Shown here: positions 32,329 to 41,739 of the stretch, piece after piece
Position numbering within the stretch: position 1 is the first letter of the stretch
Layout: every line of letters starts with the position of its first letter
Assembly: GCF_009671205.1 (NCBI RefSeq)
Contig: NZ_CP045309.1
Span: 6,404,001 to 6,468,000 of the forward strand
Length of the DNA: 64,000 nucleotides
Source of the DNA: Micromonospora terminaliae
GTDB lineage: Bacteria; Actinomycetota; Actinomycetes; Mycobacteriales; Micromonosporaceae
Direction of reading: 5' to 3'
Position numbers and translations under genes: made by a program
The notes under the pieces: generated by a model
The model's input: the letters and a program-made list of their open reading frames with translations, nothing else
The model's database searches: none
Told to the model about the DNA's origin: nothing

Positions 32329-33792
32329 TCAGCCCAGCCAGCGGCGCGCCTTGCGCCGGCGAGCGCGATCCCGCGCCCGGGGCAGCCTCGACAGCTCCCG
32401 GTCGGCCACCGCGGCCTGCCGGGCGTGCAGCAGGCCGTAGGTGAACGTGTTCTCGCCGTCGGCGTACGCCCGCAGCGCCTGCTCGCGCAGCACCGCGCGG
32501 GTCACCACCGAATCCTGGTGCGCGCCGAGCACGTCCTGGAGGTCCTTGAGCCGGCTCACCAGCTCGGCGTCGGGCCGGCGCACCTCGACGGCGTACCGGG
32601 CCCGCTTGCCGGCCTTGCGCGCCTCGTGCAGGGCGGTGTCGTCGGTCCCGCCGTCGGCCAGCGCCCGGTCCAGGCGGTCGTCGAAGCGGGTCACCGCACG
32701 GCGCACCCGGCGCTTCACCCACCGGGGCCGTACGCGCGCGGCCGGCCCCTCGACGAGCGCGTCCAGCCGGCGCAGCAGGTCGGTGTAGCGATCCGAGCCG
32801 AGCGCGGCGCGCAGACCGTCCAGGGCGGTGGCCAGGTCGGCGGCGAACCGCTCGGCGAAGCGGGCCGGGACCGGGCCGAGCACCAGCTCGCCGGGTTCCG
32901 CGTGGACCGCGTCGGCCAGCCGGGCGGCCATCACCTGGACGTCCCGGACCGGCCCGAGCTGCGCGCCCAGCCAGCGCAGCTCCGCCCGTACCGCCTCGCT
33001 CTCCGCGCGGTCCCACAGCCCGCGGAAGGTCCGCAGCGTGGAGCGGAGCCGGCGGACGGCCACCCGCATGTCGTGCACGGCGTCCTCGTCGCCGCCGAGC
33101 GCGCCGGCGTGGTGGCCGATCAGGGTGTCGCGCTGGGCGGTGAGGTAGTCGACCACGGATGCGGCGGCCGGGTCGGCGGGCGCCGGCCGGGTGGCGGCGA
33201 GCCGGCCGCCCAGCGCGCGGTGCGACTTCGAGACCGGGACCGTCCGGGCGCAGGCCGCGCGCAGCCGGTCGTCCACCGCGTCGAGCAGCGCCTCGTCGCC
33301 CTCGACCAGCTCGACCTCCAGCTCGTGCCAGGCCTGCCGCTCGCCGCTGACCAGATCCTCGGCGTGGACGTCGTCCTCGGCCACCTCGGCCAGCGGGCGG
33401 CCCGCCGCGTCCAGCAGGCGGCGTTCCCGTCGGCGGGTCACCACCCGCGCGGCCGGAGCGACCGGCCGGCCCCGGGACGCCCCGCGGAAGAGCGCGACCA
33501 GGTCGGGAGGCGGATCGGCGTCGTCCGGCCCGGCCGGGAACTGGTGCTCGGTGCGTGCGCCGCCGACCGCGCCCACCTTGAGGTGCCAGCCCGCGTCGTG
33601 CCCACCGGTCCGCCGCCGCAGGGCGTAGCCGCTGCGGGCCAGCCGAAGGTCGGCGGTGTCCCAGTAGACCGCGTCCAGGTCGAGCACGGTGGCGTCGGAC
33701 GTCGTCGCGACGCCACCGCACCCGGTCAGGTCGGGCAGCCGGAATCCCTCGTCGCCGGAGTACTTGCGTTCGCGTTCCACGACGGTCGCCAT
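32329..33792 (-). CDS. CYTH-CHAD domain protein (triphosphatase/polyphosphate-associated)
   Basis: 487 residues. The N-terminal CYTH domain (about 1-195) starts VERERKYS, the ExExK metal-triphosphate signature, and includes DLDAVYWDT and YALRRRTGG. The C-terminal CHAD domain (about 205-480) is helical with conserved histidines and basic residues (HDMRVAVRRLRSTLRTF, HEARKAGKRARYAVEV) that bind polyphosphate. CYTH enzymes hydrolyse inorganic triphosphate or long polyphosphate. With ppx in the same window, a role in polyphosphate turnover is plausible but not shown. ATG at 33790-33792. Confidence 0.93.
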   Translation of the reverse strand: MATVVERERKYSGDEGFRLPDLTGCGGVATTSDATVLDLDAVYWDTADLRLARSGYALRRRTGGHDAGWHLKVGAVGGARTEHQFPAGPDDADPPPDLVALFRGASRGRPVAPAARVVTRRRERRLLDAAGRPLAEVAEDDVHAEDLVSGERQAWHELEVELVEGDEALLDAVDDRLRAACARTVPVSKSHRALGGRLAATRPAPADPAAASVVDYLTAQRDTLIGHHAGALGGDEDAVHDMRVAVRRLRSTLRTFRGLWDRAESEAVRAELRWLGAQLGPVRDVQVMAARLADAVHAEPGELVLGPVPARFAERFAADLATALDGLRAALGSDRYTDLLRRLDALVEGPAARVRPRWVKRRVRRAVTRFDDRLDRALADGGTDDTALHEARKAGKRARYAVEVRRPDAELVSRLKDLQDVLGAHQDSVVTRAVLREQALRAYADGENTFTYGLLHARQAAVADRELSRLPRARDRARRRKARRWLG

Positions 33793-33832
33793 GGCGCCTC
33801 CCGTACCCGGCCCCGGTGTCGGGGAACCGGTC

Positions 33833-35095
33833 TCAGTTCAGGCGTTCGAGCACCATGGCCATGCCCTGGCCGCCGCCCACGCACATGGTCTCCAGACCGA
33901 TGGTCTTGTCGTGCCACTCCAGCGCGTTGAGCAGGGTGCCGGTGATCCGGGCGCCGGTCATGCCGAACGGGTGGCCGACGGCGATCGCGCCGCCCATCAC
34001 GTTCAACTTGTCCTCGGGGATACCGAGCTGCCGGTACGACGGGATCACCTGGGCGGCGAACGCCTCGTTGATCTCGACCAGGTCGACGTCGTCGATGGTC
34101 ATGCCGGCCCGCTTCAGCGCCTGCTTGGACGCCTCGACCGGGCCCAGGCCCATGATCTCCGGCGAGAGCGCCGTGACGCCGGTGGAGACGATCCGGGCCA
34201 GCGGGGTGAGGCCGAGCTCGCGCGCCCGCTCGGCGCTCATGATCACCACGGCGGCCGCGCCGTCGTTGAGCGGGCAGCAGTTGCCGGCGGTGATCCGGCC
34301 GTCCGGGCGGAAGACCGGCTTCAGACCGGCCACGGCCTCCAGGGTCACACCGGGGCGCGGGCCGTCGTCGGTGCTCACCACGGTGCCGTCCGGCGTGGTC
34401 ACCGGAGTGATCTCGCGGGCCCAGAAGCCGTCCGCGATCGCCTTCTCGGCCAGGTTCTGGCTGCGGACGCCGAACGCGTCCATGTCCTCGCGGGTCACGT
34501 CATAGACCTGGGCGAGGTTCTCCGCGGTCTGACCCATGGTCAGGTAGATGTCGGGGAGCTGGCCGGCCTCGCGCGGGTCGGTCCACACCTCGGCGCCGCC
34601 CTGGGCGCGGGCCTTCGAGCGCTCGCGCGCCTCGGCGAAGCGCGGGTTCTCCCAGCCGCCGCCGACCAGCGCCTGCGCCTCCGGCGGGAGGGCGTCCGAG
34701 TTGCCCCGCGCGTACCGGGAGACGGTCTCCACGCCGGCGGAGATGAAGACATCGCCCTCGCCGGCCCGGATCGCGTGCATCGCCATCCGGGTCGTCTGGA
34801 GCGAGGAGGCGCAGTAGCGGGTCAGCGTGGCGCCGGGCAGGCCGTCCAGGCCCAGCAGGGTGGCGACCACCCGGGCCATGTTGAAGCCCTGCTCGCCGCC
34901 GGGCAGGCCGCAGCCCAGGTAGAGGTCCTCGATGGTGGTGGGATCGAGCGCCGGGACCTTGTCGAGGGCGGCCTGGACGATCGTGGCGGCGAGGTCGTCC
35001 GGCCGGACCTCCCGCAGGGAACCCTTGAACGCGCGGCCGATGGGGGACCGGGCGGTGGCGACGATGACGGCGTCGCGGGGCGACTCAATCGGCAT
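33833..35095 (-). CDS. Acetyl-CoA C-acyltransferase (thiolase)
   Basis: 420 residues from ATG 35095. Thiolases cleave 3-ketoacyl-CoA in beta-oxidation or condense acyl-CoA units. The nucleophile Cys95 lies in TRYCASSL; NEAFA, GHPFGMTG and the C-terminal acid/base cysteine in CVGGGQGM are intact. The order thiolase, SGNH hydrolase, cbs and their strands match Mtb fadA3 (Rv1074c), Rv1075c and cbs (Rv1077). No other beta-oxidation gene is adjacent, so the direction of the reaction in vivo is open. Confidence 0.95.
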   Translation of the reverse strand: MPIESPRDAVIVATARSPIGRAFKGSLREVRPDDLAATIVQAALDKVPALDPTTIEDLYLGCGLPGGEQGFNMARVVATLLGLDGLPGATLTRYCASSLQTTRMAMHAIRAGEGDVFISAGVETVSRYARGNSDALPPEAQALVGGGWENPRFAEARERSKARAQGGAEVWTDPREAGQLPDIYLTMGQTAENLAQVYDVTREDMDAFGVRSQNLAEKAIADGFWAREITPVTTPDGTVVSTDDGPRPGVTLEAVAGLKPVFRPDGRITAGNCCPLNDGAAAVVIMSAERARELGLTPLARIVSTGVTALSPEIMGLGPVEASKQALKRAGMTIDDVDLVEINEAFAAQVIPSYRQLGIPEDKLNVMGGAIAVGHPFGMTGARITGTLLNALEWHDKTIGLETMCVGGGQGMAMVLERLN

Positions 35096-35168
35096 GAACC
35101 AACGTTAACCCGCCGGTAACTTGTGGCGGAAGCCGCGCGGCGGGCGGGAAATGTCACCCCGCCGGGGC

Positions 35169-35969
35169 TCAGTGGTGGTGCCGGTAGGCGACCGCGGCGG
35201 CCGCCTCGACCGCCGGGAGCAGGGCGTGCGCCCAGACCCGGTAGCCGTCGGCGGACGGGTGGAAGCCGTCGTGGCAGAGGGTGCCGGCGTCGGCCCGGAA
35301 CACCGGGCCGGTCTCGGTGCCCAGGTCGACGACGCTGCCGCCGGCGTCGAGCACGGCGGTCGTCTGGGCGCGCGCCACCCGCCGCCCCGCCCAGCCGAGC
35401 ACCTGCCGCAGCGGGGACGCGACGGCGCGGACCGCGCCGAGGTCGGGACAGGTGCCCACGACCACCTCGACGTGCGCCTCGCGGAGCCGCCGCACCGCGG
35501 AGCCCAGGTAGGCCGCCGCGTCGGCCGGGCGGGCCAGCCCGGTGGCGTCGTTCGCCCCGATCAGGATCACCGCCACGTCGGGCCGCTCGCCGAGCAGCGC
35601 CCGGGCCACCTGGGTGGCCAGGTCGGTGGAGCGCGAGCCGGAAACCCCCACGCTGGACAGGTGCACGCGCCGGCCGGCGGGCGCCTCGGCCAGCAGCTGG
35701 GCGAGCTGGCCGCCGATGGTCTCCTCGAAGCGTTCGACGCCGACGCCGAGCGCCGACGAGTCGCCGAGCAGCACGAGCCGCAGCGGCGGGGCGTCCGCCC
35801 GGCCGACCGTGGCACGCAGCGCCAGGCCGAGCTCGGGCTGCGCGTATTCCCGGCTGCGGGCGGCGATGGCCTGGCCGGCGAGGACGACCGCCCCGCCCAC
35901 CGTGCCGGCGAGCAGCGAGAGCGCGGCGGCCCGGCCGAGCCGGACCGCGAGCTCGTTACGCTCGGTCAT
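35169..35969 (-). CDS. SGNH/GDSL hydrolase, membrane-anchored, copy 1
   Basis: 266 residues from ATG 35967-35969. An N-terminal hydrophobic helix (about 13-35) suggests membrane anchoring with the enzyme outside. The SGNH blocks are complete: LLGDSSALG (Ser71), a Gly in GVSGSRS, IGANDAT (Asn) and DGFHPSADGY (Asp/His). It is the likely counterpart of Mtb Rv1075c. Substrates may be esters of lipids or cell-wall glycans. It shares the VVVGTCPDLGA block with the next gene, its paralogue. Confidence 0.9.
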   Translation of the reverse strand: MTERNELAVRLGRAAALSLLAGTVGGAVVLAGQAIAARSREYAQPELGLALRATVGRADAPPLRLVLLGDSSALGVGVERFEETIGGQLAQLLAEAPAGRRVHLSSVGVSGSRSTDLATQVARALLGERPDVAVILIGANDATGLARPADAAAYLGSAVRRLREAHVEVVVGTCPDLGAVRAVASPLRQVLGWAGRRVARAQTTAVLDAGGSVVDLGTETGPVFRADAGTLCHDGFHPSADGYRVWAHALLPAVEAAAAVAYRHHH

Positions 35970-36080
35970 GACGACACCTCCCCAGCTCCCCCGACCCGTG
36001 GGTCGGACTGCTCGTGGCGAACGGCGTCGACATGAGCATGGCACACGTTGTGCCTGCTGATGATGCCCCCGCGACCGCGC

Positions 36081-37127
36081 TCATGCCAGCCCCTCCACCT
36101 GCGCCGGGTCGGCGGCGGCGCCGGGCTGCGGCACCGCGCCGACGCCGAAGAAGGCCCGCCGCCGGAGCTGTGCCCAGCGCCCGCCGGGCCCGCGCTCGCG
36201 GCCCCGGACCCGGGTGGCGCTGACCTCGGTGCCCGCGTGCCGGGCCGCCTCCTGGGCCGCCTCGGGGAGCGACCGGACGCCTTCCGCACCCGCGAGCGCG
36301 GGGCGGCGCTCCTGGCCGGCGCCCAGCGCGGAGAGCACGGTCGGCAGCAGCGCCGCCGCGGCCACCGCGTACCCCTCCGCGGACGGGTGGAACCGGTCCC
36401 AGGCGAACATCCGGGTCGGCTCGGCGGCGAACCGCGGGCCCAGCAGGTCGCCGAGGGAGACCGTCCAGCCGCCCGCCTCGACCACGGCCACCGTCTGGGC
36501 GGCGGCGAGCTGGCGGCTCCAGCGGCGGGCCAGCCAGCGCAGCGGCGGCTGGATCGGCCGGATCGCACCCAGGTCCGGGCAGGTGCCCACGACCACCTCG
36601 CAGCCGGCGGCCCGCAGCGTGCGGACGGCGTCGACCAGGTAGCGCACGGCCACCGCGGGCGGCGTGCGGTTGGTGACGTCGTTTCCGCCGACCAGGACGA
36701 CCGCGATGTCCGGTTCGACCTCCAGGGCCGACTCGACCTGCGGCTTCAACCCGGCCGACAGGGCGCCCACCACGGCGAACCGGTGCAGCCGGACCGGCCG
36801 GTGCAGCCGGCGGGACAGCCCGGTGGCGAGGAGCGCCCCCGGCGTCTCCCGGCGGCGGTGCACGCCGTAGCCCGCGGCCGAGGAGTCACCGAGGATCACC
36901 ATGGTGACCGGGGGGCCGGGAAGCTTCGCGCCGTAGACGCCGTCGCAGCGCGGCGGGGGCGCCTCGGCCATGGGGATGGTGCGCCGGGCCTGGCGGGCCT
37001 GACCGAGCAGGACCCCGCCCGTGGCGACGGTGGCCGCCACCGTGGCGCCCGTGCCGATCGCCGTCAGGCGGGCGATCCGCCGGGCGCGCTGCCAGCCGCC
37101 CGGCGCGACGGAACCAGCGTCCCCCAT
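36081..37127 (-). CDS. SGNH/GDSL hydrolase, membrane-anchored, copy 2
   Basis: 348 residues from ATG 37125-37127. A hydrophobic helix at about 22-42 is followed by the SGNH domain: VILGDSSAAGYG (Ser82), VVGALSAG, VGGNDVTNR and DRFHPSAEGY. About 75 extra C-terminal residues, Ala/Arg-rich, have no counterpart in copy 1. It lies directly upstream of copy 1 on the same strand with a 111-bp gap, so the two probably form an operon that arose by duplication. Confidence 0.9.
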   Translation of the reverse strand: MGDAGSVAPGGWQRARRIARLTAIGTGATVAATVATGGVLLGQARQARRTIPMAEAPPPRCDGVYGAKLPGPPVTMVILGDSSAAGYGVHRRRETPGALLATGLSRRLHRPVRLHRFAVVGALSAGLKPQVESALEVEPDIAVVLVGGNDVTNRTPPAVAVRYLVDAVRTLRAAGCEVVVGTCPDLGAIRPIQPPLRWLARRWSRQLAAAQTVAVVEAGGWTVSLGDLLGPRFAAEPTRMFAWDRFHPSAEGYAVAAAALLPTVLSALGAGQERRPALAGAEGVRSLPEAAQEAARHAGTEVSATRVRGRERGPGGRWAQLRRRAFFGVGAVPQPGAAADPAQVEGLA

Positions 37128-37267
37128 GCACCGACATTATCGCGCCGCCACGACCCCCGCTCTCCCGTGATCGTCATGGCTGGGACGGCGGCGTTCCGGG
37201 TACCGGTAGGTGAAGGGGCGGGCTTGCGCCGGGACCGCACCCTGGTCGAGCGGAGAGGGGCGAGGAG

Positions 37268-37624
37268 ATGGGGAAGACGTTGAAGCGGAGCGCGGCCTTC
37301 ACCGCGCTGGCGCGGGCGCTGGCGGCCGGGGCGCGGGGTGGCCCGTCGCTGGGCGCCCGGCTGGCGGCGCTGCCCCGGATGATCCGGGCCACCGCCCGGG
37401 GCGAGTACGACGGCGGCCTGCGGCTGGCTCTCATGGCCGGCGCCACGGCGTACATCGTCTCGCCGATCGACCTGCTGCCGGAGATCCCGCTGGCGATCTT
37501 CGGCCTGGCCGACGACGCGGTGATGGTCACCTGGCTGGCCGGCAGCGTGCTGGCCGAGACGGACCGCTTCCTGGAGTGGGAGGCACGTCGCAGGTCCGTC
37601 ATCCCGGGGCATGTGGCGCCCTGA
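37268..37624 (+). CDS. YkvA family (DUF1232) membrane protein
   Basis: 118 residues from ATG 37268, after a GGGGCGAGGAG ribosome-binding region. The DUF1232 signature is present: GGLRLALMAGATAYIVSPIDLLPEIPLAIFG region, with the YxxSPIDLLPE core, and a following DDAVMVTWLAGSVL helix. The family are small proteins with one or two membrane-embedded helices and unknown function. It precedes cbs by 76 bp on the same strand; whether it is co-transcribed is unclear. Confidence 0.88.
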   Translation: MGKTLKRSAAFTALARALAAGARGGPSLGARLAALPRMIRATARGEYDGGLRLALMAGATAYIVSPIDLLPEIPLAIFGLADDAVMVTWLAGSVLAETDRFLEWEARRRSVIPGHVAP

Positions 37625-37700
37625 GGGCACGTACCCTGGGCGACGAACTGACGACTTACCGGCCGCCCCACGACGGCGGCGCGACGAAGGGCACAACGAG

Positions 37701-39071
37701 GTGCAGTACTACGACAACGTGGTCGAGCTGATCGGCAACACCCCGCTGGTCCGCCTGCGCAACGTCACCGAGGGCATCCAGGCGACCGTGCTGGCGAAGG
37801 TGGAGTACGTCAACCCGGGCGGTTCGGTGAAGGACCGGATCGCGCTGCGGATGGTCGAGGACGCCGAGAAGGCCGGCCTGCTCCAGCCGGGCGGCACGAT
37901 CGTCGAGCCGACCAGCGGCAACACCGGCGTCGGGCTGGCCCTCGTCGCCCAGCTCAAGGGCTACAAGTGCGTCTTCGTGTGCCCCGACAAGGTGAGCCAG
38001 GACAAGCAGGACGTGCTGCGGGCGTACGGCGCCGAGGTGGTGGTCTGCCCGACCGCCGTGGCGCCGGAGGACCCCCGCTCCTACTACAACGTCTCCGACC
38101 GGCTGACCCGGGAGATCCCCGGCGCCTGGAAGCCCGACCAGTACAGCAACCCGGCCAACCCGCGCTCGCACTACGAGACCACCGGGCCGGAGATCTGGCA
38201 GCAGACCGAGGGGCGGCTCACCCACTTCGTGGCGGGTGTCGGCACCGGCGGCACCATCTCCGGCATCGGCCGCTACCTGAAGGAGGCGTCCGAGGGGCGG
38301 GTCCGGGTGGTCGGCGCGGACCCGGAGGGTTCGGTCTACTCGGGCGGCACCGGCCGGCCCTACCTGGTCGAGGGCGTCGGCGAGGACTTCTGGCCGGAGA
38401 CCTACGACCGGGGCGTGGCCGACGAGATCGTCGAGGTGTCGGACAAGCAGTCCTTCGAGATGACCCGGCGCCTGGCCCGCGAGGAGGGGTTGCTGGTCGG
38501 CGGCTCCTGCGGCATGGCCGTGGTGGCCGCCCTCGAGGTGGCCCGCAAGGCCGGCCCGGACGACGTGATCGTGGTGCTGCTGCCGGACAGCGGCAAGGGC
38601 TACCTGTCGAAGATCTTCAACGACAGCTGGATGGCCCGCTACGGCTTCCTCGACAACTCGGGCACCGAGCCGACCGTGGCCGAGGCGCTCGCCGGCAAGC
38701 CGGGCGGCCTGCCCGAGCTGGTGCACGTCCACCCCACCGAGACGGTCCGCGACGCCATCGACTACATGCGGGAGTACGGCGTCTCCCAGCTCCCGGTGCT
38801 CAAGGCCGAGCCGCCCGTGGTGACCGGTGAGGTGGCCGGCTCGATCGCCGAGAAGGACCTGCTCGACGCGCTCTTCACCGGCCAGGCCCACCTGCACGAC
38901 ACGATCGAGCGGCACATGGCCGACCCGCTGCCCATGATCGGCGGCGGCCAGCCGGTCAGCGAGGCGGTCACGCTGCTGGAGAAGGCTGACGCCGCCCTGG
39001 TGCTGGTCGACGGCAAGCCGAAGGGCGTGCTGACCCGGCAGGACCTGCTCGCCCACCTCGGCGCGCGCTGA
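37701..39071 (+). CDS. cbs: Cystathionine beta-synthase
   Basis: 456 residues from the GTG at 37701. A PLP-dependent enzyme that joins homocysteine and serine to cystathionine. The PLP lysine is Lys44 in NPGGSVKDRIA; TSGNTGVGLA and GTGGTISGIG bind the substrate and phosphate. Two C-terminal CBS domains (about 335-456) sense adenosyl ligands. Together with metB at 48741 it can support transsulfuration between homocysteine and cysteine, the precursor of mycothiol. It aligns in order with Mtb Rv1077. Confidence 0.96.
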   Translation: MQYYDNVVELIGNTPLVRLRNVTEGIQATVLAKVEYVNPGGSVKDRIALRMVEDAEKAGLLQPGGTIVEPTSGNTGVGLALVAQLKGYKCVFVCPDKVSQDKQDVLRAYGAEVVVCPTAVAPEDPRSYYNVSDRLTREIPGAWKPDQYSNPANPRSHYETTGPEIWQQTEGRLTHFVAGVGTGGTISGIGRYLKEASEGRVRVVGADPEGSVYSGGTGRPYLVEGVGEDFWPETYDRGVADEIVEVSDKQSFEMTRRLAREEGLLVGGSCGMAVVAALEVARKAGPDDVIVVLLPDSGKGYLSKIFNDSWMARYGFLDNSGTEPTVAEALAGKPGGLPELVHVHPTETVRDAIDYMREYGVSQLPVLKAEPPVVTGEVAGSIAEKDLLDALFTGQAHLHDTIERHMADPLPMIGGGQPVSEAVTLLEKADAALVLVDGKPKGVLTRQDLLAHLGAR

Positions 39072-39082
39072 CGGACCGGATG

Positions 39083-39118
39083 ACGAGGGCCGCACCCCGG
39101 GCGGGGTGCGGCCCTCGT
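39083..39118. terminator. Bidirectional terminator between cbs and the S1C protease
   Basis: Perfect 16-bp arms, ACGAGGGCCGCACCCC (39083-39098) and GGGGTGCGGCCCTCGT (39103-39118), around a GGGC loop. It fills nearly the whole gap between convergent stops, so it can end both transcripts. Confidence 0.88.
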
Positions 39119-39122
39119 CGCG

Positions 39123-40073
39123 TCACCGGCCGAGCTCGGTGGGCACGGCGACGACGTCGACGAAGGCGCCGCGACGCAGCACGGTGACGGGCAGGCGGGC
39201 ACCGATCGCCGGGCCGAGCATGAGCCGCTGCAGGCCCTGGCCGTCCTGCACGGGCCGGCCGCCCGCCGCCACGATCACGTCGCCCAGGTAGAGGCCGGCC
39301 ACCCCGGCCGGGCTGCCCGGCACCACCTCGACCACCCGCAGCCCGCGTCGCTGCCCGGTCCGCGCGGTGATCTCCGGCGGCAGCGGCACCGGCACGCCGG
39401 CCACGCCCAGCCAGGCCCGGCGGACCCGGCCGTCGCTGGTGAGGTCGGCGATGATCTGCCGGGTGGTGGCGTTGACCGGCACGGCCAGCCCGAGACCGTA
39501 GCCGGCGACGGCCGTGTTGACCCCGACCACGCGGCCGGCCGAGTCGGCCAGCGCGCCGCCGGAGTTGCCCGGGTTGAGCGCCGCGTCGGTCTGGATGACG
39601 TCCTCGATGAGCCGGGTGACCCGCCCGTCCCGGGCCGGCAGCGACCGGCCCAGCCCGGAGACCACTCCCGCGGTGACCGACCCGGCCAGCCCCATCGGGT
39701 TGCCGACGGCGACCACCAGCTGACCGATCCGCAGCCGGTCGGCGTCGCCCAGCTCCACGGGCTCGACGGTCGCCCGCTCCGCCCGCAGCACCGCCAGGTC
39801 GGAGAGCGGGTCGGCGCCCACCACCCGGAACCCGGTCTCGGTGCCGTCGCCGAAGGCGGCCGACCCGTCCCGCGCGCCCTGCACGACGTGGGCGCTGGTG
39901 AGCAGCAGCCCGTCCGGGCCGATCACCACGGCCGAGCCGGCTCCGGCGCCGCGCGGGGTCCGCACCGACAGGGCGGCGACGCTCGGCAGCACCCGGGCGG
40001 CCACGCCGGTCACCACCCGGGAGTACGCGTCGAGCGCGGCGTCCTCCGCCCGCTCGGTGTGCTCGGTGTCCAT
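39123..40073 (-). CDS. S1C (HtrA/DegP-like) serine protease with one PDZ domain
   Basis: 316 residues. The trypsin-like domain has the complete triad: His62 (LLTSAHVV), Asp92 (LSDLAVL) and Ser171 (NPGNSGGAL). One PDZ domain occupies about 220-310. Unlike typical HtrA proteins, there is no signal peptide or transmembrane helix before the protease domain; the first 30 residues are polar and charged. It may therefore work in the cytoplasm, or the true start may be missed. ATG at 40071-40073. Its 3' end faces cbs across the shared terminator. Confidence 0.92.
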   Translation of the reverse strand: MDTEHTERAEDAALDAYSRVVTGVAARVLPSVAALSVRTPRGAGAGSAVVIGPDGLLLTSAHVVQGARDGSAAFGDGTETGFRVVGADPLSDLAVLRAERATVEPVELGDADRLRIGQLVVAVGNPMGLAGSVTAGVVSGLGRSLPARDGRVTRLIEDVIQTDAALNPGNSGGALADSAGRVVGVNTAVAGYGLGLAVPVNATTRQIIADLTSDGRVRRAWLGVAGVPVPLPPEITARTGQRRGLRVVEVVPGSPAGVAGLYLGDVIVAAGGRPVQDGQGLQRLMLGPAIGARLPVTVLRRGAFVDVVAVPTELGR

Positions 40074-40117
40074 GCCGGTGCCAACGCGCCGGCATCGACG
40101 CCCATGCCCCGATCCGC

Positions 40118-40627
40118 TCAGAGCGAACGGGCGTAGCGGAGCTGGGGTACGACAACCGTGCCGATGAGGTCGTCGCGCTGCCCGCCGGTGGTGGTCCAGC
40201 CGCCCCGCTCGTAGAAGCGGCGGGCCGCCGCGTTGTCCCGCAGCACCCAGAGCACCGCCCGGGACCAGCCGCGGGCCCGCATGGCGTCGAGGGCGTCCAC
40301 CATGAGCGCCCGCCCAGTGCCCCGGCCGCGCTCGGCCGGCTCCAGGTGGATGGCGTTGAGCAGGCCGGTGGCCGGGTCGCCCTCGTCGTCCGGCCCCAGG
40401 TAGCTGAAGCCGACGAGCCGGCCGTCCCGCTCGGCCACGGTCATCCGGTGGTCGGCGCCCTCCCAGGTCACCCGCTCGGTCCAGTACCGGCCCATGGCCT
40501 CCGGGGTCGGGTCCGCCAGCGCCTCCGGCGGCAGGAACGACGCGTACGCCGCGACCCGGGACCGCTGGTGCAGGGCGCCGACGGCCATGAGGTCGGCGCC
40601 GGTGGCGGGACGCAGGGAGACCGTCAC
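40118..40627 (-). CDS. GNAT family N-acetyltransferase
   Basis: 169 residues from a GTG at 40627 that overlaps the rnz stop by 4 bp (GTGA). A single GNAT domain with the acetyl-CoA loop in [12 protein letters not shown] (RxxGxG/A) and the C-terminal [13 protein letters not shown] stretch. The substrate is unknown. It is translationally coupled to RNase Z, which makes a role with RNA or translation conceivable, but nothing in the sequence shows that. Confidence 0.88.
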   Translation of the reverse strand: MTVSLRPATGADLMAVGALHQRSRVAAYASFLPPEALADPTPEAMGRYWTERVTWEGADHRMTVAERDGRLVGFSYLGPDDEGDPATGLLNAIHLEPAERGRGTGRALMVDALDAMRARGWSRAVLWVLRDNAAARRFYERGGWTTTGGQRDDLIGTVVVPQLRYARSL

Positions 40628-41547
40628 CCGGCCGAGGCTACCCGCCGGGGCGGCACCTGGACGGTCATCAGGTCCTCGGCGATCACCAGCTCACCGGCGA
40701 AGTGGGCGCGGGCCTCGTCGGCGAAGCGGCGCGGGTCCGCGTACCGCTGGGAGAAGTGGGTGAGCACGAGCGTGCGTACCCCCGACTCGGCCGCCACGCG
40801 CGCGGCCTGGGCGGCGGTGAGGTGGCCGACCTCGGCGGCGAGGGCGGCCTCCGACTCCAGGAAGGTCGACTCGATGACCAGCAGGTCGGCGTGCTCGGCC
40901 AGGGCCCACACGGCGTCGCAGAGCCCGGTGTCCATGACGAAGGCGAACCGCTGCCCCGGCCGGGTCACGCTCACCTCGTCCCGGGTGACGCGGCGTCCGC
41001 CCACGTCCAGGTGGCCGTCGCGGAGGAGCTGGCCGACCGCCGGGCCGGCGATGCCGTACGCGGACAGCTTCTCCGGCAGCATCCGGCAGCCGTCCGGCTC
41101 GACGAGCCGGTAGCCGTACGTCTCGATGGGGTGCCGCAGCCGGCGGGCCTCCAGCGTGCCGATGCCCAGCGTGATCCGCTGCCCGTCCGTCTCGATCGGC
41201 TCGACGGCCAGCTCGGCGGTCTCGTAGAAGCTCGACGCGTGGCGCAGCCGGGCGAAGTAGGCGGCGCCCCCGGCGGGGAAGTGCACGGCCACCGGGTGCG
41301 GGACCCGGTCCAGGGAGAGCCGCTGGATCATGCCGGGCAGGCCCAGGCAGTGGTCGCCGTGGAAGTGGGTGACGCAGATCCGGGTCAGGTCGGTGGCGGA
41401 GATCCCGGTGTGCAGCATCTGTCGCTGGCTGCCCTCGCCCGGGTCGAAGAGCAGCACCTCGTCGTCCCAGCGCAGCAGGTAGCCGTTGTGGTTGCGCTGC
41501 CGGGTGGGCGCCTGGCTGGCCGTACCGAGGATCACCAGCTCGCGCAT
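40624..41547 (-). CDS. rnz: Ribonuclease Z (tRNase Z)
   Basis: 307 residues from the ATG at 41545-41547. A metallo-beta-lactamase-fold endonuclease that cuts tRNA precursors after the discriminator base. The zinc motif is HFHGDH (61-66), with further ligands in MDTGLCD and LTHFSQRY. The reading frame stays open for 59 codons upstream of this ATG, up to 41724, through a leader containing a tiny reading frame and hairpins. The 59-codon stretch lacks family similarity, so I treat it as leader. Confidence 0.95.
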   Translation of the reverse strand: MRELVILGTASQAPTRQRNHNGYLLRWDDEVLLFDPGEGSQRQMLHTGISATDLTRICVTHFHGDHCLGLPGMIQRLSLDRVPHPVAVHFPAGGAAYFARLRHASSFYETAELAVEPIETDGQRITLGIGTLEARRLRHPIETYGYRLVEPDGCRMLPEKLSAYGIAGPAVGQLLRDGHLDVGGRRVTRDEVSVTRPGQRFAFVMDTGLCDAVWALAEHADLLVIESTFLESEAALAAEVGHLTAAQAARVAAESGVRTLVLTHFSQRYADPRRFADEARAHFAGELVIAEDLMTVQVPPRRVASAG

Positions 41548-41677
41548 CGACACGCCGACCCCCCGGATATGAAGCGACCCCCGGGGCTTCCGCGCTCGCG
41601 CGCGGGCCGGCTGGACTGGGCCGGCACCCCGGGGGTCGGGTGGCTGTCGTGGTTTCGCCGCACCGCTGCCACACGGT

Positions 41678-41736
41678 CTCGACGATGGTGCCTGATGCCC
41701 GCCTCGCGGCGGACGGTCTTTCACTGTCGAGGACAG
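41678..41736 (-). promoter_or_regulatory. Possible structured leader RNA upstream of rnz
   Basis: On the minus-strand transcript, just after the stop of the tiny reading frame, are a CTGTC-CTC-GACAG hairpin (41724-41736) and a CCGCC-GCGA-GGCGG hairpin with a GNRA tetraloop (41699-41712). CTCGAC within the first can instead pair with GTCGAG at 41678-41683, enclosing the second. These pairings exclude each other, as in attenuators. No Rfam family is recognised by me. Confidence 0.45.
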
Positions 41737-41739
41737 CGG

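Noticed and set aside
40624..41724. Longer rnz product starting at 41724
   Set aside because: The extra 59 residues show no RNase Z similarity, cross the hairpin region, and [10 protein letters not shown] at 41547 is the usual family start.
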